Source: Allomyces macrogynus ATCC 38327
Taxonomy: Eukaryota; Blastocladiomycota; Blastocladiomycetes; Blastocladiales; Blastocladiaceae
DNA length: 45,065 nucleotides
Reading direction: 5' to 3'
NCBI GenBank assembly: GCA_000151295.1
Contig: GG745376.1
Location: forward strand, 84,366-129,430
The notes beneath the pieces were generated by a model. That model saw only the letters and a list, made by a program, of their open reading frames with translations. It was not told the DNA's origin and did no database searches. Positions 19,944-31,098 of this stretch are shown here, piece by piece. Numbering within the stretch: position 1 is the stretch's first letter; every line of letters starts with the position of its first letter. The translations under genes and the position numbers were made by a program.

Positions 19944-21572
19944 CTACAAGTAACTCATTGCAACTGCGGCATTCGCGAGCCCCGCATCCGCAACCGACTG
20001 CTCCAACACCTCGCTCAGATCCTGGCGCACATAGACGAGCGCAAACGGCGCGTCATTCGCCTCGGGCACCTTGGCCTTGATCCACCGGTACAGATCACTG
20101 ACCGGGTCGGCCAGCCGGAACCGGCGCACAAGCCGCTGTCCGTCAGGCAACCGCGCTTGGACACGCGTCGTGCCTGCGCCGGCCGGCGGTTCCGGGTCGG
20201 TGAGCGGCGTGAGCGCGGCAATCGGGTCGTCTCCGTTGGTTGGTCCCGCGTCCGACTCTGCGTCCGACTCGTGATCCGTCATGTCCACCACGTCGTTCTT
20301 CGGGGAGGCCGACGGCGCATCAGCCAAACTCGCGCGCAGGGCCGCCTGCAGTGCCTCGTCCTCGTCGGCGGCAGAGACGGACGCCTTGAGCGCGGCCTGC
20401 AACGCTGCATCGTCCTGCGCGGACGCGCGCAATGCTGCCGCGAGCTGGTCGTCCTCGGCGCCGCCCACCGACGGTGCGGCGGCCACGGCAGGCGCGGCCG
20501 TCACCAGCGGGTGCGCGTCGAGAAACTCGAAAATAAACGTGACAAACTCGGCCGGGTCCTTGAGGAGTCGCGGGGCGCGTGTGATCGGTGCGCTCATGGT
20601 GGGCGCCGTACTGCCCACAATCGCCATGCGTTCGCCCGTGCGCGGGTCGAGAATGGCCACGTGCGGGCACCCGGCGACCGGGTAGAGCGTACGGTAGGCG
20701 CGGCCGTCATTGTCGGTGGTGCGCGGCTGCAGGAAGAGAAAGTTGGCGCGGACCGCTTCCTGCACGTCGTGGTGTTTCCAGAGGTCGCGGTTCAACACTT
20801 CGCACGCGAATTCGGTCGGGTCGTGCAGGTCGACGAGCACCCACTTGTGCTCGCGGCGGCCGATTTCCTTGGCCTAATGTATGGGTGAGTCAATGGTCCG
20901 GATCCAGATGGGAGTGAAACCGCGTCAGCTCAGTCGCAGACGTACATTGTCGAACGTGCCCTTGAACATGAGGTCGGCTGGCGGCGCAAACAGACTGTGC
21001 AGCTTGTTGTTGGCCTCGTAGAACGGCCGCTGCGTCGAGGATGACGCGGCGGGCACCTCGAACCCAAACGCGTTCACGCCGAGCGCCGCGAGCCGGCCCG
21101 TCGACGACGATGCGGACCCACGCCCCGCATTACCGCGCGCCCGGTCACGGGAATTGAGACTCGACGCGGACCCACCGGAAGACGACAAACCTGCAGCGGC
21201 TGCCCAGGACGGAGGCGGCGGACGCACTTCCGGTGCACTTGGCGCGGGCGCTGCCGTCGTCTCCACAATGTTCACGTCGTCATCCTCGTCTTCGTCCATT
21301 TCCTCGTAATCGGGCATTTCGACGTCGTCGTCGTCATCGTTCTCCGCAAAAGCGGGCGGAGGCGCACGGCGCGCCGGCGGCGCGGCGGGGCGCGAGGGCG
21401 GGAGGGCGGGCGCGTCAATGTCCGGCAAGTCGGTGCCGCCGAGATCCATGAAGAGCGTGACGGCGTTGCTGAGGTCGCGGTCGGCGACGCGCAGGTACTT
21501 GGCGGCGAGCATCGGGTCGGCGCCCGTCAGCTCGCAGAACTGGATCAGGTCGTCTGGGTTGATGTCAGCCAT
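19944..21572 (-). CDS. UBXN7/Ubx5-type Cdc48 cofactor (UBA-UAS-UIM-UBX)
   Basis: An adaptor that links ubiquitylated substrates to the Cdc48/p97 ATPase. Exons 21572-20946 and 20873-19944 flank a 72 bp intron (GTACGT...TTAG), joining as TFDN|AKEIGRREHKWVLVD; the product is 518 residues, close to the family's usual ~490-500. Residues 4-44 are a UBA-like domain (DDLIQFCELTGADPMLAAKY). An acidic Asp/Glu run lies around 76-100. The UAS domain spans about 210-330 with FACEVLNRDLW. Three UIM-like segments (DQLAAALRAS, AALQAALKAS, EALQAALRAS) lie between about 349 and 395. A UBX domain fills 443-518. The UBX loop that usually reads FPR is YVR here, so Cdc48 affinity may differ. The extra UIM-like repeats are more than the single UIM of human UBXN7. 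Confidence 0.92.
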
Positions 21573-22651
21573 GGTGGGCGGGCGCAGTGAGCGTCTTGGT
21601 CGTCGTCGTGCGCGCAGTCGCGAGTGGTCTAGTAACAGCACGCCGTCGTGGATCGTGGTGGCCGTGGTCGTGTCGATGGTGTCGTCGGCTGAGATGAAAC
21701 CGCGAGCAGAGTAGATAGCGAGCGACAAGTCGCGCGGGAAGACCACGCGTCGCCGACGGGGATGGCAGACTCGACGCGTCTGTTCAGGTGATTCGCTGAC
21801 TCTCCCGCCCGACACGTGAGCTCCCGGATATCCTGCTTGATCTCGACGACCGGCCATGTCCGCAGTGCACGATTCCATCCACATTTCAGACTTGTCCGTT
21901 TAGCCAGCACTTGCCGCAATTGAAGGAGAGGATATTTTTCGTCGTGCCGTCACGGTTGGTTGCGCGCCGTGGTGTTGTTTGCAGTGTTGCCGCTGTGGAG
22001 GACCGGGTGCTGCTCTGTTTTCCTCCAGTCTTTCGACCCAACCATCCCCTCCCTCGAGACCGTGATGCCGAATGGTGCTCATGTTTGTTGTAGCCCGCAC
22101 GAGAGCACCTTGGTCATCGCACGAGGAGAGGAGCGCCACGGCGGTTGGTTCCGCTCTTTATTCTCGTCGACGTCTGGAAACGGTCATGGAATAGCGAACC
22201 AAGCACCTGCGTCTGTTTGTGGCATCTCTGTGCAACACCCGGCAGCAACGAATCGGCGATGGGTGACGGTTCATGAACCTAACCGCTCGCTCAAGTTCGC
22301 AACCAGTCTCCCCTCAAGTTGCTTCATTCACGAATAACTCCCCGCGCGCACGTCTCCATCTCGCCAAGCCGTCGACCCAGCCGGTGCGACTCCGTGCCGC
22401 GCCACGGGAGCCATCTCCCCACACTCTCCGCCAAGCGCATGCTCCATTTTTGGCAACGACGCTTGCTCTCATGACTGTCATGAACGAGACCGTTCACTCG
22501 TTTCACGCACGCTCGTGCGTAAATCATGGCAAGTTCCAGAAACCCGCACGCTCGCGACCGGACGGCGCTGCGCGGTGGGCGCGGTCTTGGTCGTGGTGGT
22601 GCTGAAACCCAATCCATTGGCGTGCGTGGGGTTGATGGTGGGGTTGGTGGG
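21573..22651. other. Intergenic up to assembly gap
   Basis: Leader and promoter region of the UBXN7-type gene, followed by about 600 bp with no supported gene. The true upstream region of the first carbonic anhydrase probably lies here or in the gap. Confidence 0.4.
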
Positions 22652-23009
22652 NNNNNNNNNNNNNNNNNNNNNNNNNNNNNNNNNNNNNNNNNNNNNNNNN
22701 NNNNNNNNNNNNNNNNNNNNNNNNNNNNNNNNNNNNNNNNNNNNNNNNNNNNNNNNNNNNNNNNNNNNNNNNNNNNNNNNNNNNNNNNNNNNNNNNNNNN
22801 NNNNNNNNNNNNNNNNNNNNNNNNNNNNNNNNNNNNNNNNNNNNNNNNNNNNNNNNNNNNNNNNNNNNNNNNNNNNNNNNNNNNNNNNNNNNNNNNNNNN
22901 NNNNNNNNNNNNNNNNNNNNNNNNNNNNNNNNNNNNNNNNNNNNNNNNNNNNNNNNNNNNNNNNNNNNNNNNNNNNNNNNNNNNNNNNNNNNNNNNNNNN
23001 NNNNNNNNN
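22652..23009. other. Assembly gap (358 N)
   Basis: Unsequenced positions. They very probably contain the start codon and signal peptide of the first carbonic anhydrase gene. Confidence 0.99.
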
Positions 23010-24088
23010 CTGCCGTCGTCGCTGCACCCGTGCCGCCGCCCGCGGCCGCACGATTGATCCGAACTCGTGGGGCTACAACGCACGACTCGGTATGCTTCTT
23101 CTCACGATCGTCCCAGGGCGCGTCGGCGCGACCGGCACCCGCAGCCGCGTCCATTTGACCGTGCAACCACGCCGGCAACCGCTCGCGACCGTGCACGCGC
23201 GCCGGCACCCGCTCGTTCCCGTACCGCGCGTTCCCATACTGACCCGCGCGCCCCCGTTTCCGCTGACCGTAGGTCCCGGCCACTGGGCCGACATTCGCGC
23301 CGACTTCCCGCGCCTGCCGCGACGGGCAATACCAGTCCCCCGTCAACTTACACGCCAACGACGTGATCGACCCGGCGTATAACGGCCGGCGTTTCCCCGA
23401 CTGGTCGATGCCCCCCTTCGTCTCCGGTTCGGTCGCCGTCAAGAACCTCGTGCACACGGTCGAGTACGCGGCCGAGGGCGAGACCGCCGCCAACACGACC
23501 ACGCACCCCGAGCCCGAGACTGCGCGCGGCCTACACATTGGCGGATCGGCGCTCGACTTCAAGCAATTCCACTTCCACACGCCCTCGGAGCACCGGATCA
23601 ACGGGATGCACTACGCGGGCGAGCTGCACATGGTGCACAAGTCGGCCGACGGGAAACGCGCGGCGGTCGTTGGGTTCCTGATCGACGTCGTCGACCAAGC
23701 GCAGGAGAACCCAGTCTTTGCGCAATTACTCGCGCATTTACCGACGAACGCGTCGGCGCCGGCGGTGCACGTCGAGGGCGGGATGCTGGATACTGCGCCG
23801 TTTGTGGCCGCGACCAAGGGCAATTTCTTCACGTACTCGGGGTCGCTCACAACGCCGCCTTGCACCGAAGGCGTGACGTGGTTGATTCCCGCGAGTCCGT
23901 TAAAAATGAGCGTCAAACAGTTGAAGGCGCTGCAGCAAGTGATTGGGTTCTCGGCGCGCCCGACGCAGTTTAATAAGGGGGTCGCGGACGCGCGCAAGAC
24001 CAAGGACCACGAGGACGTCGCGGCCCCGGCGGGGGGGGACGCCCCGTCGGCGGCGTATGGGAAGTTGGAGGTGCCGACGGGCCATTAG
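23010..24088 (+). CDS. Alpha-carbonic anhydrase 1 (5' end in gap)
   Basis: Converts CO2 to bicarbonate; a probably secreted zinc enzyme. The visible exon 1 ends at 23089 (DPNSWGYNARL) and exon 2 runs 23273-24088, around a 183 bp intron (GTATGC...CGTAG). The join, RLG|PGHWADI, aligns with RSG|PAYWADL of the gene at 25714-26657. Zinc ligands sit in QFHFHTPSEH and GELHMVHK, and the Thr199-type motif is LTTPPCTEGVTW. The tail is longer than in its neighbour (through KLEVPTGH). One extra base near 23311-23316 breaks the phase between DFP and CRDGQYQ relative to the paralogue, and exon 1 next to the gap also changes phase. These may be sequence errors near the gap or real damage. Confidence 0.75.
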
Positions 24089-24235
24089 ATCGGGCGCTCG
24101 CGCGCAGGACGCGTGGAGGCTGGGTGGAAAAGGAGGTAGGATACCGGGTCGATGCGGGGGGACCTGGGTGTCCGTTTTTGCACACGACAGACAAACATTT
24201 TGGATCGCGACGATCATCAAGAGGCCCGATATCCA

Positions 24236-24262
24236 GGGGGTGGGGGGGGGGGGGGTGGGGGG
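24236..24262 (+). repeat. G-rich tract
   Basis: Near-uninterrupted G with only two T, located ~150 bp after the stop of carbonic anhydrase 1. It could form a G-quadruplex, and the length call is unreliable. Confidence 0.7.
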
Positions 24263-25401
24263 TGGAGTGAGTGGAGGCCGCGCAAAGACACTCGATGGGC
24301 GGCCGGCGCGGGCGGTCATGGGGCGATAATGTATTCATTTCATTCTTTACTCCTGAACACATGTGCTCGACTTTCCGCTCAGGTCACATCTGGTCGCGAC
24401 CCACGACAGAGCGAACGATGCGACGACTCGTCCACTTCGGCGCTCCGCGCGTTGCCGTCTGCTTTATCCTCAAGCCGCGAATAAGTTAGGTCAGCACAGT
24501 AGTCACTCGCGGATCGCCAGAATGGTTGGTGGCCGGAAGAACGGTTCCTCAACGGCCGTTCCGGGTGGAGAAAAGAGATAACCGCAATTAACATCGAGAG
24601 GGTCCACGAGGTCCAAGAGCCAGGGTTCACGAACGGTGTGGTGAGCCCACGGGGCCCGGTCAGCCGATGAAGCCCCCCAGTCAATCGCCTTTCGTTCACG
24701 CTCACCGCCGCGGGCTCACCGTATACACCGCTGTTGCTTGGCCGGCAGTTTGCATCATCACTTCGCCCTTCTCCCGCGCCAAATCGCCCCGGCTCCCTCG
24801 TGGTCCCCAGGACACAGCGGGCGCAGGCGCGCGGTTGCGGTGCGTCGCAGCCAGGGGCAGGACCATGGTCGTGCCAGGGTCAAGCCCCACTACACCGTTT
24901 GTAACACTTGCTCCGCCGTCCATGATCACAACGGTGCGGTCGGGCAAGAAACATTTAAACACGGGCGAAGTGATCTAAACGGATTGACACCGTGTCGATC
25001 ATAACGTCGAACGACACGGCAAAGCACCCGCGCGCGCCGCAGTCGCGCACCGCTGAGAGGGGATGTGTTGACCTCGGAGACAGACACGCGCACGAACCGG
25101 AGTTCGGAACGAACCTGAATGAACGAAAGGCCTTCGCCCGTGAACGAGGCCTGTTGTCCTGGATGCGCAGGACCGTTGTTGATTTGCGTTCTCCGTTGTT
25201 TGACAGGCGCGCGCGACCGCAAGTTTGATGGGACTGCAGATCGATCAGGGACGCATGCGCGCGTGCATATTTTCATGCTGCGCCCTTTGCATCGTACATG
25301 ACTCGGTCCCTTCTGAACGGACTCGTCGAGACTTTCGATCGCCGGGTGGATTGAACGGCGCGCGCATGCGCGCAGGCCAAGTTGCATGCGCGAGCGGAGA
25401 A

Positions 25402-25416
25402 GGGGGGGGGGGGGGG
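25402..25416 (+). repeat. G15 tract
   Basis: Fifteen consecutive G, ~135 bp upstream of the TATA box of carbonic anhydrase 2, within a G-rich stretch to about 25460. It could form a G-quadruplex on the coding strand of the promoter. Confidence 0.7.
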
Positions 25417-25548
25417 AGGACTCCGCGCCAGACGGAGTGGGTGGGGTGGGGGGCGATGCGGACCGCGCCGCCCTCGGGCTGCTGGGAAACCGGGGGTTGT
25501 ACCCGGCCGCTGCTGGGCCGACCGGGCGCGCGTGTGCCAGGGCCAGAA

Positions 25549-25555
25549 TATAAAG
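25549..25555 (+). promoter_or_regulatory. TATA box of carbonic anhydrase 2
   Basis: TATAAAG, 159 bp upstream of the ATG at 25714. Confidence 0.6.
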
Positions 25556-25713
25556 CCGCGCTGCGGCCCTCCCTTGGGAGGGTAAGTGGGGGCACGTCCC
25601 CGTCCTCGTTTCCTATCCTATCGAGCGCGAACCAGACCTTTCCAGCTTGGTCTCTCCTCGCTCGTCCTGTCCGCTGTCGCCCGCACCGCCAACACTCCTC
25701 GATCCACGAAACC

Positions 25714-26657
25714 ATGCTGCGCCGCACCATGTCGCCCGCGGTCCTGGCGACCGCCGCCCTCGCTGCCGCGCTGATCACACTCATGATGCCGACTGCTCTG
25801 GCCGCACCTGTCACCGCGCCCGAAACGTCCGAGTGGACGTATGATGCGCGTTCCGGTACGTCCGCTCTACACTCTCCACCGTCCACGTCACGCGCCAGAC
25901 ACCGCTCACCCGTTTTCGCGTGCAAACCATGTCCCTAGGTCCCGCGTACTGGGCCGACTTGAGCGCTGACTTCAAGGCGTGCCATGACGGCCAGTACCAG
26001 TCGCCCGTCAACCTCCACTCCGGGATCGAGTCGTCGACCACGGGCCGCAAGTTCCCCGAATGGTCGATGCCGCCCTTCGTTGCCGGGTCCATGTCCGTCA
26101 AGAACCTCGGCCACACGGTGCAGTACTCGCCCGAGGGTAACACGACGACCGGTGACGCGCCGCTGCGCGGTCTGCGTTTCGGCGACGACGAGCTCGCGTT
26201 CAAGCAGTTCCACTTCCACACGCCGTCCGAGCACCGGATCAACGGGCAGTACTACGCGGGCGAGCTGCACATGGTGCACAAGTCGGCTGACGGCAAGCGT
26301 GCGGCGGTCGTTGGGTTCTTGATCGACGCGACGGAAGTCGACAACCCGTTGTTTTCGCAGCTGCTCGACTACATCCCGAAGAACAAGTTGGAGCCGGCGG
26401 CGCCGCTGCGCGACGGCACGCTGGACACGACGCCGTTTGTGGCCGCGACCAAGGGTGATTTCTTCACGTATTCGGGTTCGCTCACGACGCCACCGTGCAC
26501 GGAGGGCGTGACGTGGCTGGTGCCGGCGAGCCCGTTGCAGATGAGCGTCAAGCAGTTGAAGAAGCTCGAGGAGGTGATTGGGTTCACGGCGCGGCCGACG
26601 CAGTACAACAAGGAGGTTGCCGACGCGAAGAGTGAAAGTGCTGCGGCGGAGCACTAA
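25714..26657 (+). CDS. Alpha-carbonic anhydrase 2, secreted
   Basis: A zinc enzyme for reversible CO2 hydration, probably at the cell surface or outside. Exons 25714-25855 and 25939-26657 around an 83 bp intron (GTACGT...CCTAG) give 286 residues, joined at DARS|GPAYW. Residues 1-31 are a signal peptide (ALITLMMPTALA-AP). Zinc ligands are His139, His141 (QFHFHTPSEH) and His158 (GELHMVHK). The conserved FTYSGSLTTPPCTEGVTW carries the Thr that orients zinc-bound hydroxide. It is a close tandem paralogue of the gene before it. The intron position and phase are shared, so the duplication happened after the intron was in place. A TATA box is 159 bp upstream. I see no GPI or membrane signal at the C-terminus. 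Confidence 0.95.
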
Positions 26658-27059
26658 GTGTCGGTGCAGCATGAGCGCTTGACGCGTCGGAGGTGGCGTG
26701 AGGACGAGGTCGCAGTGGAGCAGATATCTGCCGTTTTGCTCGCTCTGTTCTTTGTCGTTCAACCGTTTTGATTTTGATCCCATGGACGTGGAGTGTATCC
26801 GTCATTGTGTAGTGCAGTTGTATCCATTATTGTCTTTCGCAATTCTACTATTGACCATTTGCCCAAAGTTGCCTGGGATCGAGCCTCAGCGCAAGATGCT
26901 GGCAAGCGGGGCCGTATCGTTGTGCGACCGACGATGGTTTGAATTTGTGGGATATCAGATCAGACTGCTTCCAAGCAGCCACTGTTGGAGCTGGAAGAGA
27001 CACACGTCGCGCACCACAATCTTCCATCGTTGCCACCGACAGTAACAAGAACGCACAAA
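26658..27059. other. Intergenic, no gene supported
   Basis: 3' flank of carbonic anhydrase 2. No reading frame, RNA gene or repeat is supported. Confidence 0.45.
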
Positions 27060-29470
27060 ATTATGACCGAACACAACGGCCCAGATTGCATTTGCCCAGG
27101 CCAAACCTATCGACCGGCGAGTCGACAGCCGAGCTGCGCTGGCCGCCCTTCCTCTACGACGCCTACAAGCTGTACAAGACCAATACGAACTGACTGGCGA
27201 CGTGGCTCGTGACGACGGTCGATTCATCCGGTCTCGTTTTTCCCGCGACGCCTATGCCGTCGCCAGCACGCAAGCCGGCGACGAGTCGGCCAAGCGCATG
27301 GAACCCATCACGGCGAGCACAAGTCGCGCAAGCATGATAATCGGCACCAGAAGCAGCCGGCGCCGCGCGCGGAGCCTTCCGACGTGCAATCTGCGCGTTG
27401 CGCGGTTGCTGACGACGAGCAATGCGAGATTTCGACGGGCCAGCTTGTCGTACTTGCGCAATCGATTGCCGATGCGGCCGTGGCTGTGCCCAAGTCGGTT
27501 CTGACGTGGGCGGTTCGGGCTATCCGTGCACGCCGCAAATGCTCTGATTGGTTCCGACAGGCAGTCGAGTCGGCGGCAGATGCTGAGCTCGATGCGCAAC
27601 ATGTGCAATATATTTCTGTGCTTGAACGCGTCACCGACATTCTTGCACCGCATTGCGCGGCCGTGCAGGTTAATTTGACGGCAATGAATGTGGAGGTTGC
27701 CTTTGTCGCAGCAAGATGTCGGTGCTGGCCTTGATTCTCTCGCCAACCGGTTTGCGGTTCTCGCTGCGCTCAACGAGGCTGACAACGGTGGCGATGATGG
27801 CTATTTACGCAACGGGCTGGACGATATTGATTCTTGCTCGGGCCGTGTCGGAGACGACCATTTGGACACGGTGTTTTGTGGCCGCGCGTGGTTTCCGTGA
27901 TCTCCAGGAACTTGGCAAACAAGTTCTCGAGGTTTGGATCAAGTATCGTAACTGCAAACTAGATTTTGTGACGGCCTCTCCTGTGACCACTGCAGCGCGA
28001 GATGTTGCTTGTGCTTTTGGAGCGCGTCTTGTTGCCATGGACCCAGAGCTGGCCGGCCCGTTACATGCCATCTGTCCGCTCTTGTGCGTTCTTCATCGCT
28101 CTCAGGACATGCTTTCACTGCCCAAGGAAGAATACTTGAACCCTGCCACACGCATTGATCCGGTCGTCGTTTCCGGTCACTCTTTCCTGGTTCTGCTGAC
28201 GTATCAGCGTCTGCACGCGCTGCTCGGTGTCCTGGACGACAGCCCGTACACATATGTTGGCAACGCTCATCGCACGCAACAGGAACCAGTGGAGCGATTC
28301 CGTAACGACGTTCAGTTGCTCAAGCTGATGGCCCCTCATGGTATGCGATACGTGCAGCATCCAGGCGTCAAGCAGCATCTGCACTTCGATGTGTTTCTCG
28401 AGGAGCTGGAGCAATGCTTAACGACCAAAAACATTACAATGACGCTGCTCGTGGCGACCAACTACTTGCTTCAAGTGCATCGGATTCTTGGCAATTTGGT
28501 TGAGCAATGTCGCCAGACGCTTCAGGCTGCATCTTTTGTCACCGATGTGAACGCCCGCATTTTCAGCAGCAACCAGTACCAATCGCCAACGCCAGAATGT
28601 TTCGAAAAAGGACTTGCCGACGACCATCATGCGCATGATGAATATGGTCAAGATGCTCAAAATTAATGATCCGGCCGACCTGGGAGCCAAATCTGTTATC
28701 GAGCCGGACTGCAGTCTGGCATGGGTTCTAGAGTACATTCCATGGCTGTGGCGCGCTACAGTACATGTCGTTCCAGCTCGGCATTGACACGGTTGTTGCT
28801 CCATGCGCGCACTGGAGCGCGCTGATCAAGACGACGCACCTGTACGAGGCATGCCGGCAGTACGGCAGCAAGAATGGGATCGACGTATGGCCTGACATGG
28901 ACACGTTCATGACATTGTTTGACAAGGACGCGCTGTTTGCCGGCCGCCTGCCCAAGACGGCGCATGCATTTGTGAATTCCTTCTCGCTCAGGTCTGACCA
29001 TTCAATTGCGTCCATCGCATCGACCTCCGGTCGTAAATCTCGCACGAGTCGCTCGGGCACTTCGAGTACTGCTGCGACCAGTGGGGAGCGCCGACTCAAG
29101 GCGCGTTCGTACACAGTCTTGTTTTCCGCAACTGACTGTTCCATCGCTCGCTGAGTGTGTCCCTGCCGGACCGCTCGTCCACGTTTGTTGTGAGGGCTCA
29201 GGACCTGATTATGATCTTGCCATGTCGGGCACCGTCGCGCCCACGCGCCTTTCCTCAGATGACGCGAATATCTCATGCCCATCGCTGCATCACTTGCTCG
29301 ATCATTTTGGCATGACCGCCGCATCGACAGCGCTTTTGCAGCACCACGGCCAGTACCCCAATCCCCACGTGCTCGCGTCATTCATCGAGCAGACGGTCAC
29401 AGGCGATTTCGACCTGCGGTGCTGCGATGTAGTGGATTTGTACATTCGCAGTTTGATCCTGCTGGCTTAA
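27060..29470 (+). pseudogene. DUF6604-type fungal protein, decayed
   Basis: Pieces of one long protein occur in order in all three phases. Near 27150 is FLYDAYKLYKTNTN, then an in-frame TGA where the family has Trp, then LATWLVTTV: the N-terminal DUF6604 pattern. Next come ISTGQLVVLAQSIADA (27430-27480), a LANRFAVL segment near 27740 in another phase, and a long open piece to 28666 (VWIKYRNCKLDFVTASPVTT). Then follow MSFQLG...TTHLYEACRQYG, WPDMDTFM and FAGRLPKTAHAFVNSF (28768-28990), and a last piece ending at 29470. At least one nonsense change and several shifts separate them. No intron pattern repairs all breaks. The family assignment rests on my memory of these fungal sequences; function is unknown in any case. 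Confidence 0.65.
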
Positions 29471-30576
29471 GTCTTTGCCGAGTGCCATTGCGGCTGATGG
29501 CGGGTCGGGTCCAACGACAGCTCGGTCCATGTTGGGTGGATCATTCCGAATTGGGCGAGTCCTGGTGGCGTTGGTCAGCAAGATGCCGGATTGGACCGGC
29601 CATTACCGATATTCACAATGTGACGCTAGTCGTGCAGGCCTGGACCGGACAACCTGTCTCTGTGGGATCCCGTTTATTCAATGGCACTGAGCTTCGCAAG
29701 ATTCATGGCGCGTGAGTTGTGATGAGTGATGCTCGGGTTCCTTTATATTGTTTCCCCCGTGTTACTCAATCTGTATTCGTGGTCTCCTGTTGCCGGAAAT
29801 GTGACAAGTTTATTTCCGGAAATGTAATTTGTTTCAACAGCTGCGTGTCATATTCATCCACGGCTGGACGCGGCCACAGAAGATGATGAGATCGTCACTT
29901 GCAACCGTGTCCCCACATTCCCTCGATTCCGCGGTCGTCGTGTAATTGGCGCCCCAAGTCACCAAGTCTGCCAAGAATTGAGTCGAGTCGGGTTGCCGGT
30001 TCCTGATGCATCGCTTGAAGGAAGCAGGTTCCGCCGGCGTCAAGGTCGTGGTGGGAGCCGCGAAATTGACGGCCGAAGGCATCGCCAAGAGCCGTACGGA
30101 CAGCACAACGGGGTGGTGAAGGAAGAGTACATGGATATTTTCGTAGATGACTGGAAATACAGCAGCCGGCGAGAGCAAGGGGCGAGGACCGTCCGCCTTG
30201 CAATGAAGAGACCAGACCGCCACTCCTATGGCTCCCAGCTGCGAGGTTGCGCTTCAACACATAGCAACCGCGGTTCCATGGCGCATTCTTGCCATGATCT
30301 GTCGTCCTGTTAGAGTATGAGCACGGCCTGACGGAAGCTTGTATGTGCAAACTGAGGATGGCACTCACGATCATAGTTTCAACGTGCCGATGCCGTGCTG
30401 GCGCGCTGTGATCCGCGACCGTGCTTGGCTGCACGACGGGGCGTGGTGGGGACGTGCTGTTGGCGACGTAATCAGGGGAGCAAAGTAAACGTTATTGATC
30501 GGACGCAATGATCGAGCGCGACCGAAACGCAGGGCATTGGCGCCAAGTCGCCAAGGCGGATTCCAAAAACTGACAC
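29471..30576. other. Intergenic, one weak open frame
   Basis: The minus strand has an open frame at 29834-30223 whose C-terminal ~80 residues (from MPSAVNFAAP) look protein-like but match nothing I know. No start context or intron evidence supports it as a gene. Confidence 0.3.
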
Positions 30577-30583
30577 TATAAAT
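30577..30583 (+). promoter_or_regulatory. Possible TATA box
   Basis: TATAAAT about 520 bp before the ATG at 31099. The distance is long, so either the leader is long or contains an intron, or the element is unused. Confidence 0.3.
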
Positions 30584-31098
30584 TTTGTTGCGGGCATGCG
30601 CACCAGGCCGAGCTGCGGTTCGCTGACGCGTCCTGCTGGCCCGCGCCGGCCCGTTGGCACGTCGATGCTGGTGGGAGCGCGTGCAAACCGCAACGGAAGC
30701 GTGTGTGCAGGCGCAAGGGAAAAAGGGCGTGGCCAGCCAGCAAACAGCAGCAAGAAGCGGAAGGCAAGCAAGCGCCACAAGTTGTGCCGTCCGTTTCCGT
30801 TGACCGTTGCACACACCCCTCCTTGTCCTCAAGTCGGCGTCAGCTTCCCCCACGCCATCCTCCACGATGACGGCTGCTCGAGCACGGCCGCGTGCTGTCG
30901 GCCGCGGCAAGTGGGGCGGGCACCGTGCAGCAGCGCTCTCTCCCCCACCACACCACTCGACTTTATCATCCGCGGCCCGCAGCGCACCCGTTCGGGCAAC
31001 GGTTCCTTGGACCAGCATCAACACTCCAACCACTGCCCGCTTTCGTTTGCTGTCCGCAACAAGAACCAACCAACCAGCGCCAACTTGCCGTCGTCGCC

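Larger units (their letters stand above)
24089..25548. other. Intergenic between carbonic anhydrases
   Basis: About 1.5 kb with no supported gene. It contains two long G tracts (24236-24262 and 25402-25416) and ends at the TATA box of the second anhydrase. Confidence 0.5.

Noticed and set aside
22324..23601. Open frames running through the N block
   Set aside because: They are open only because undetermined bases cannot give stop codons.
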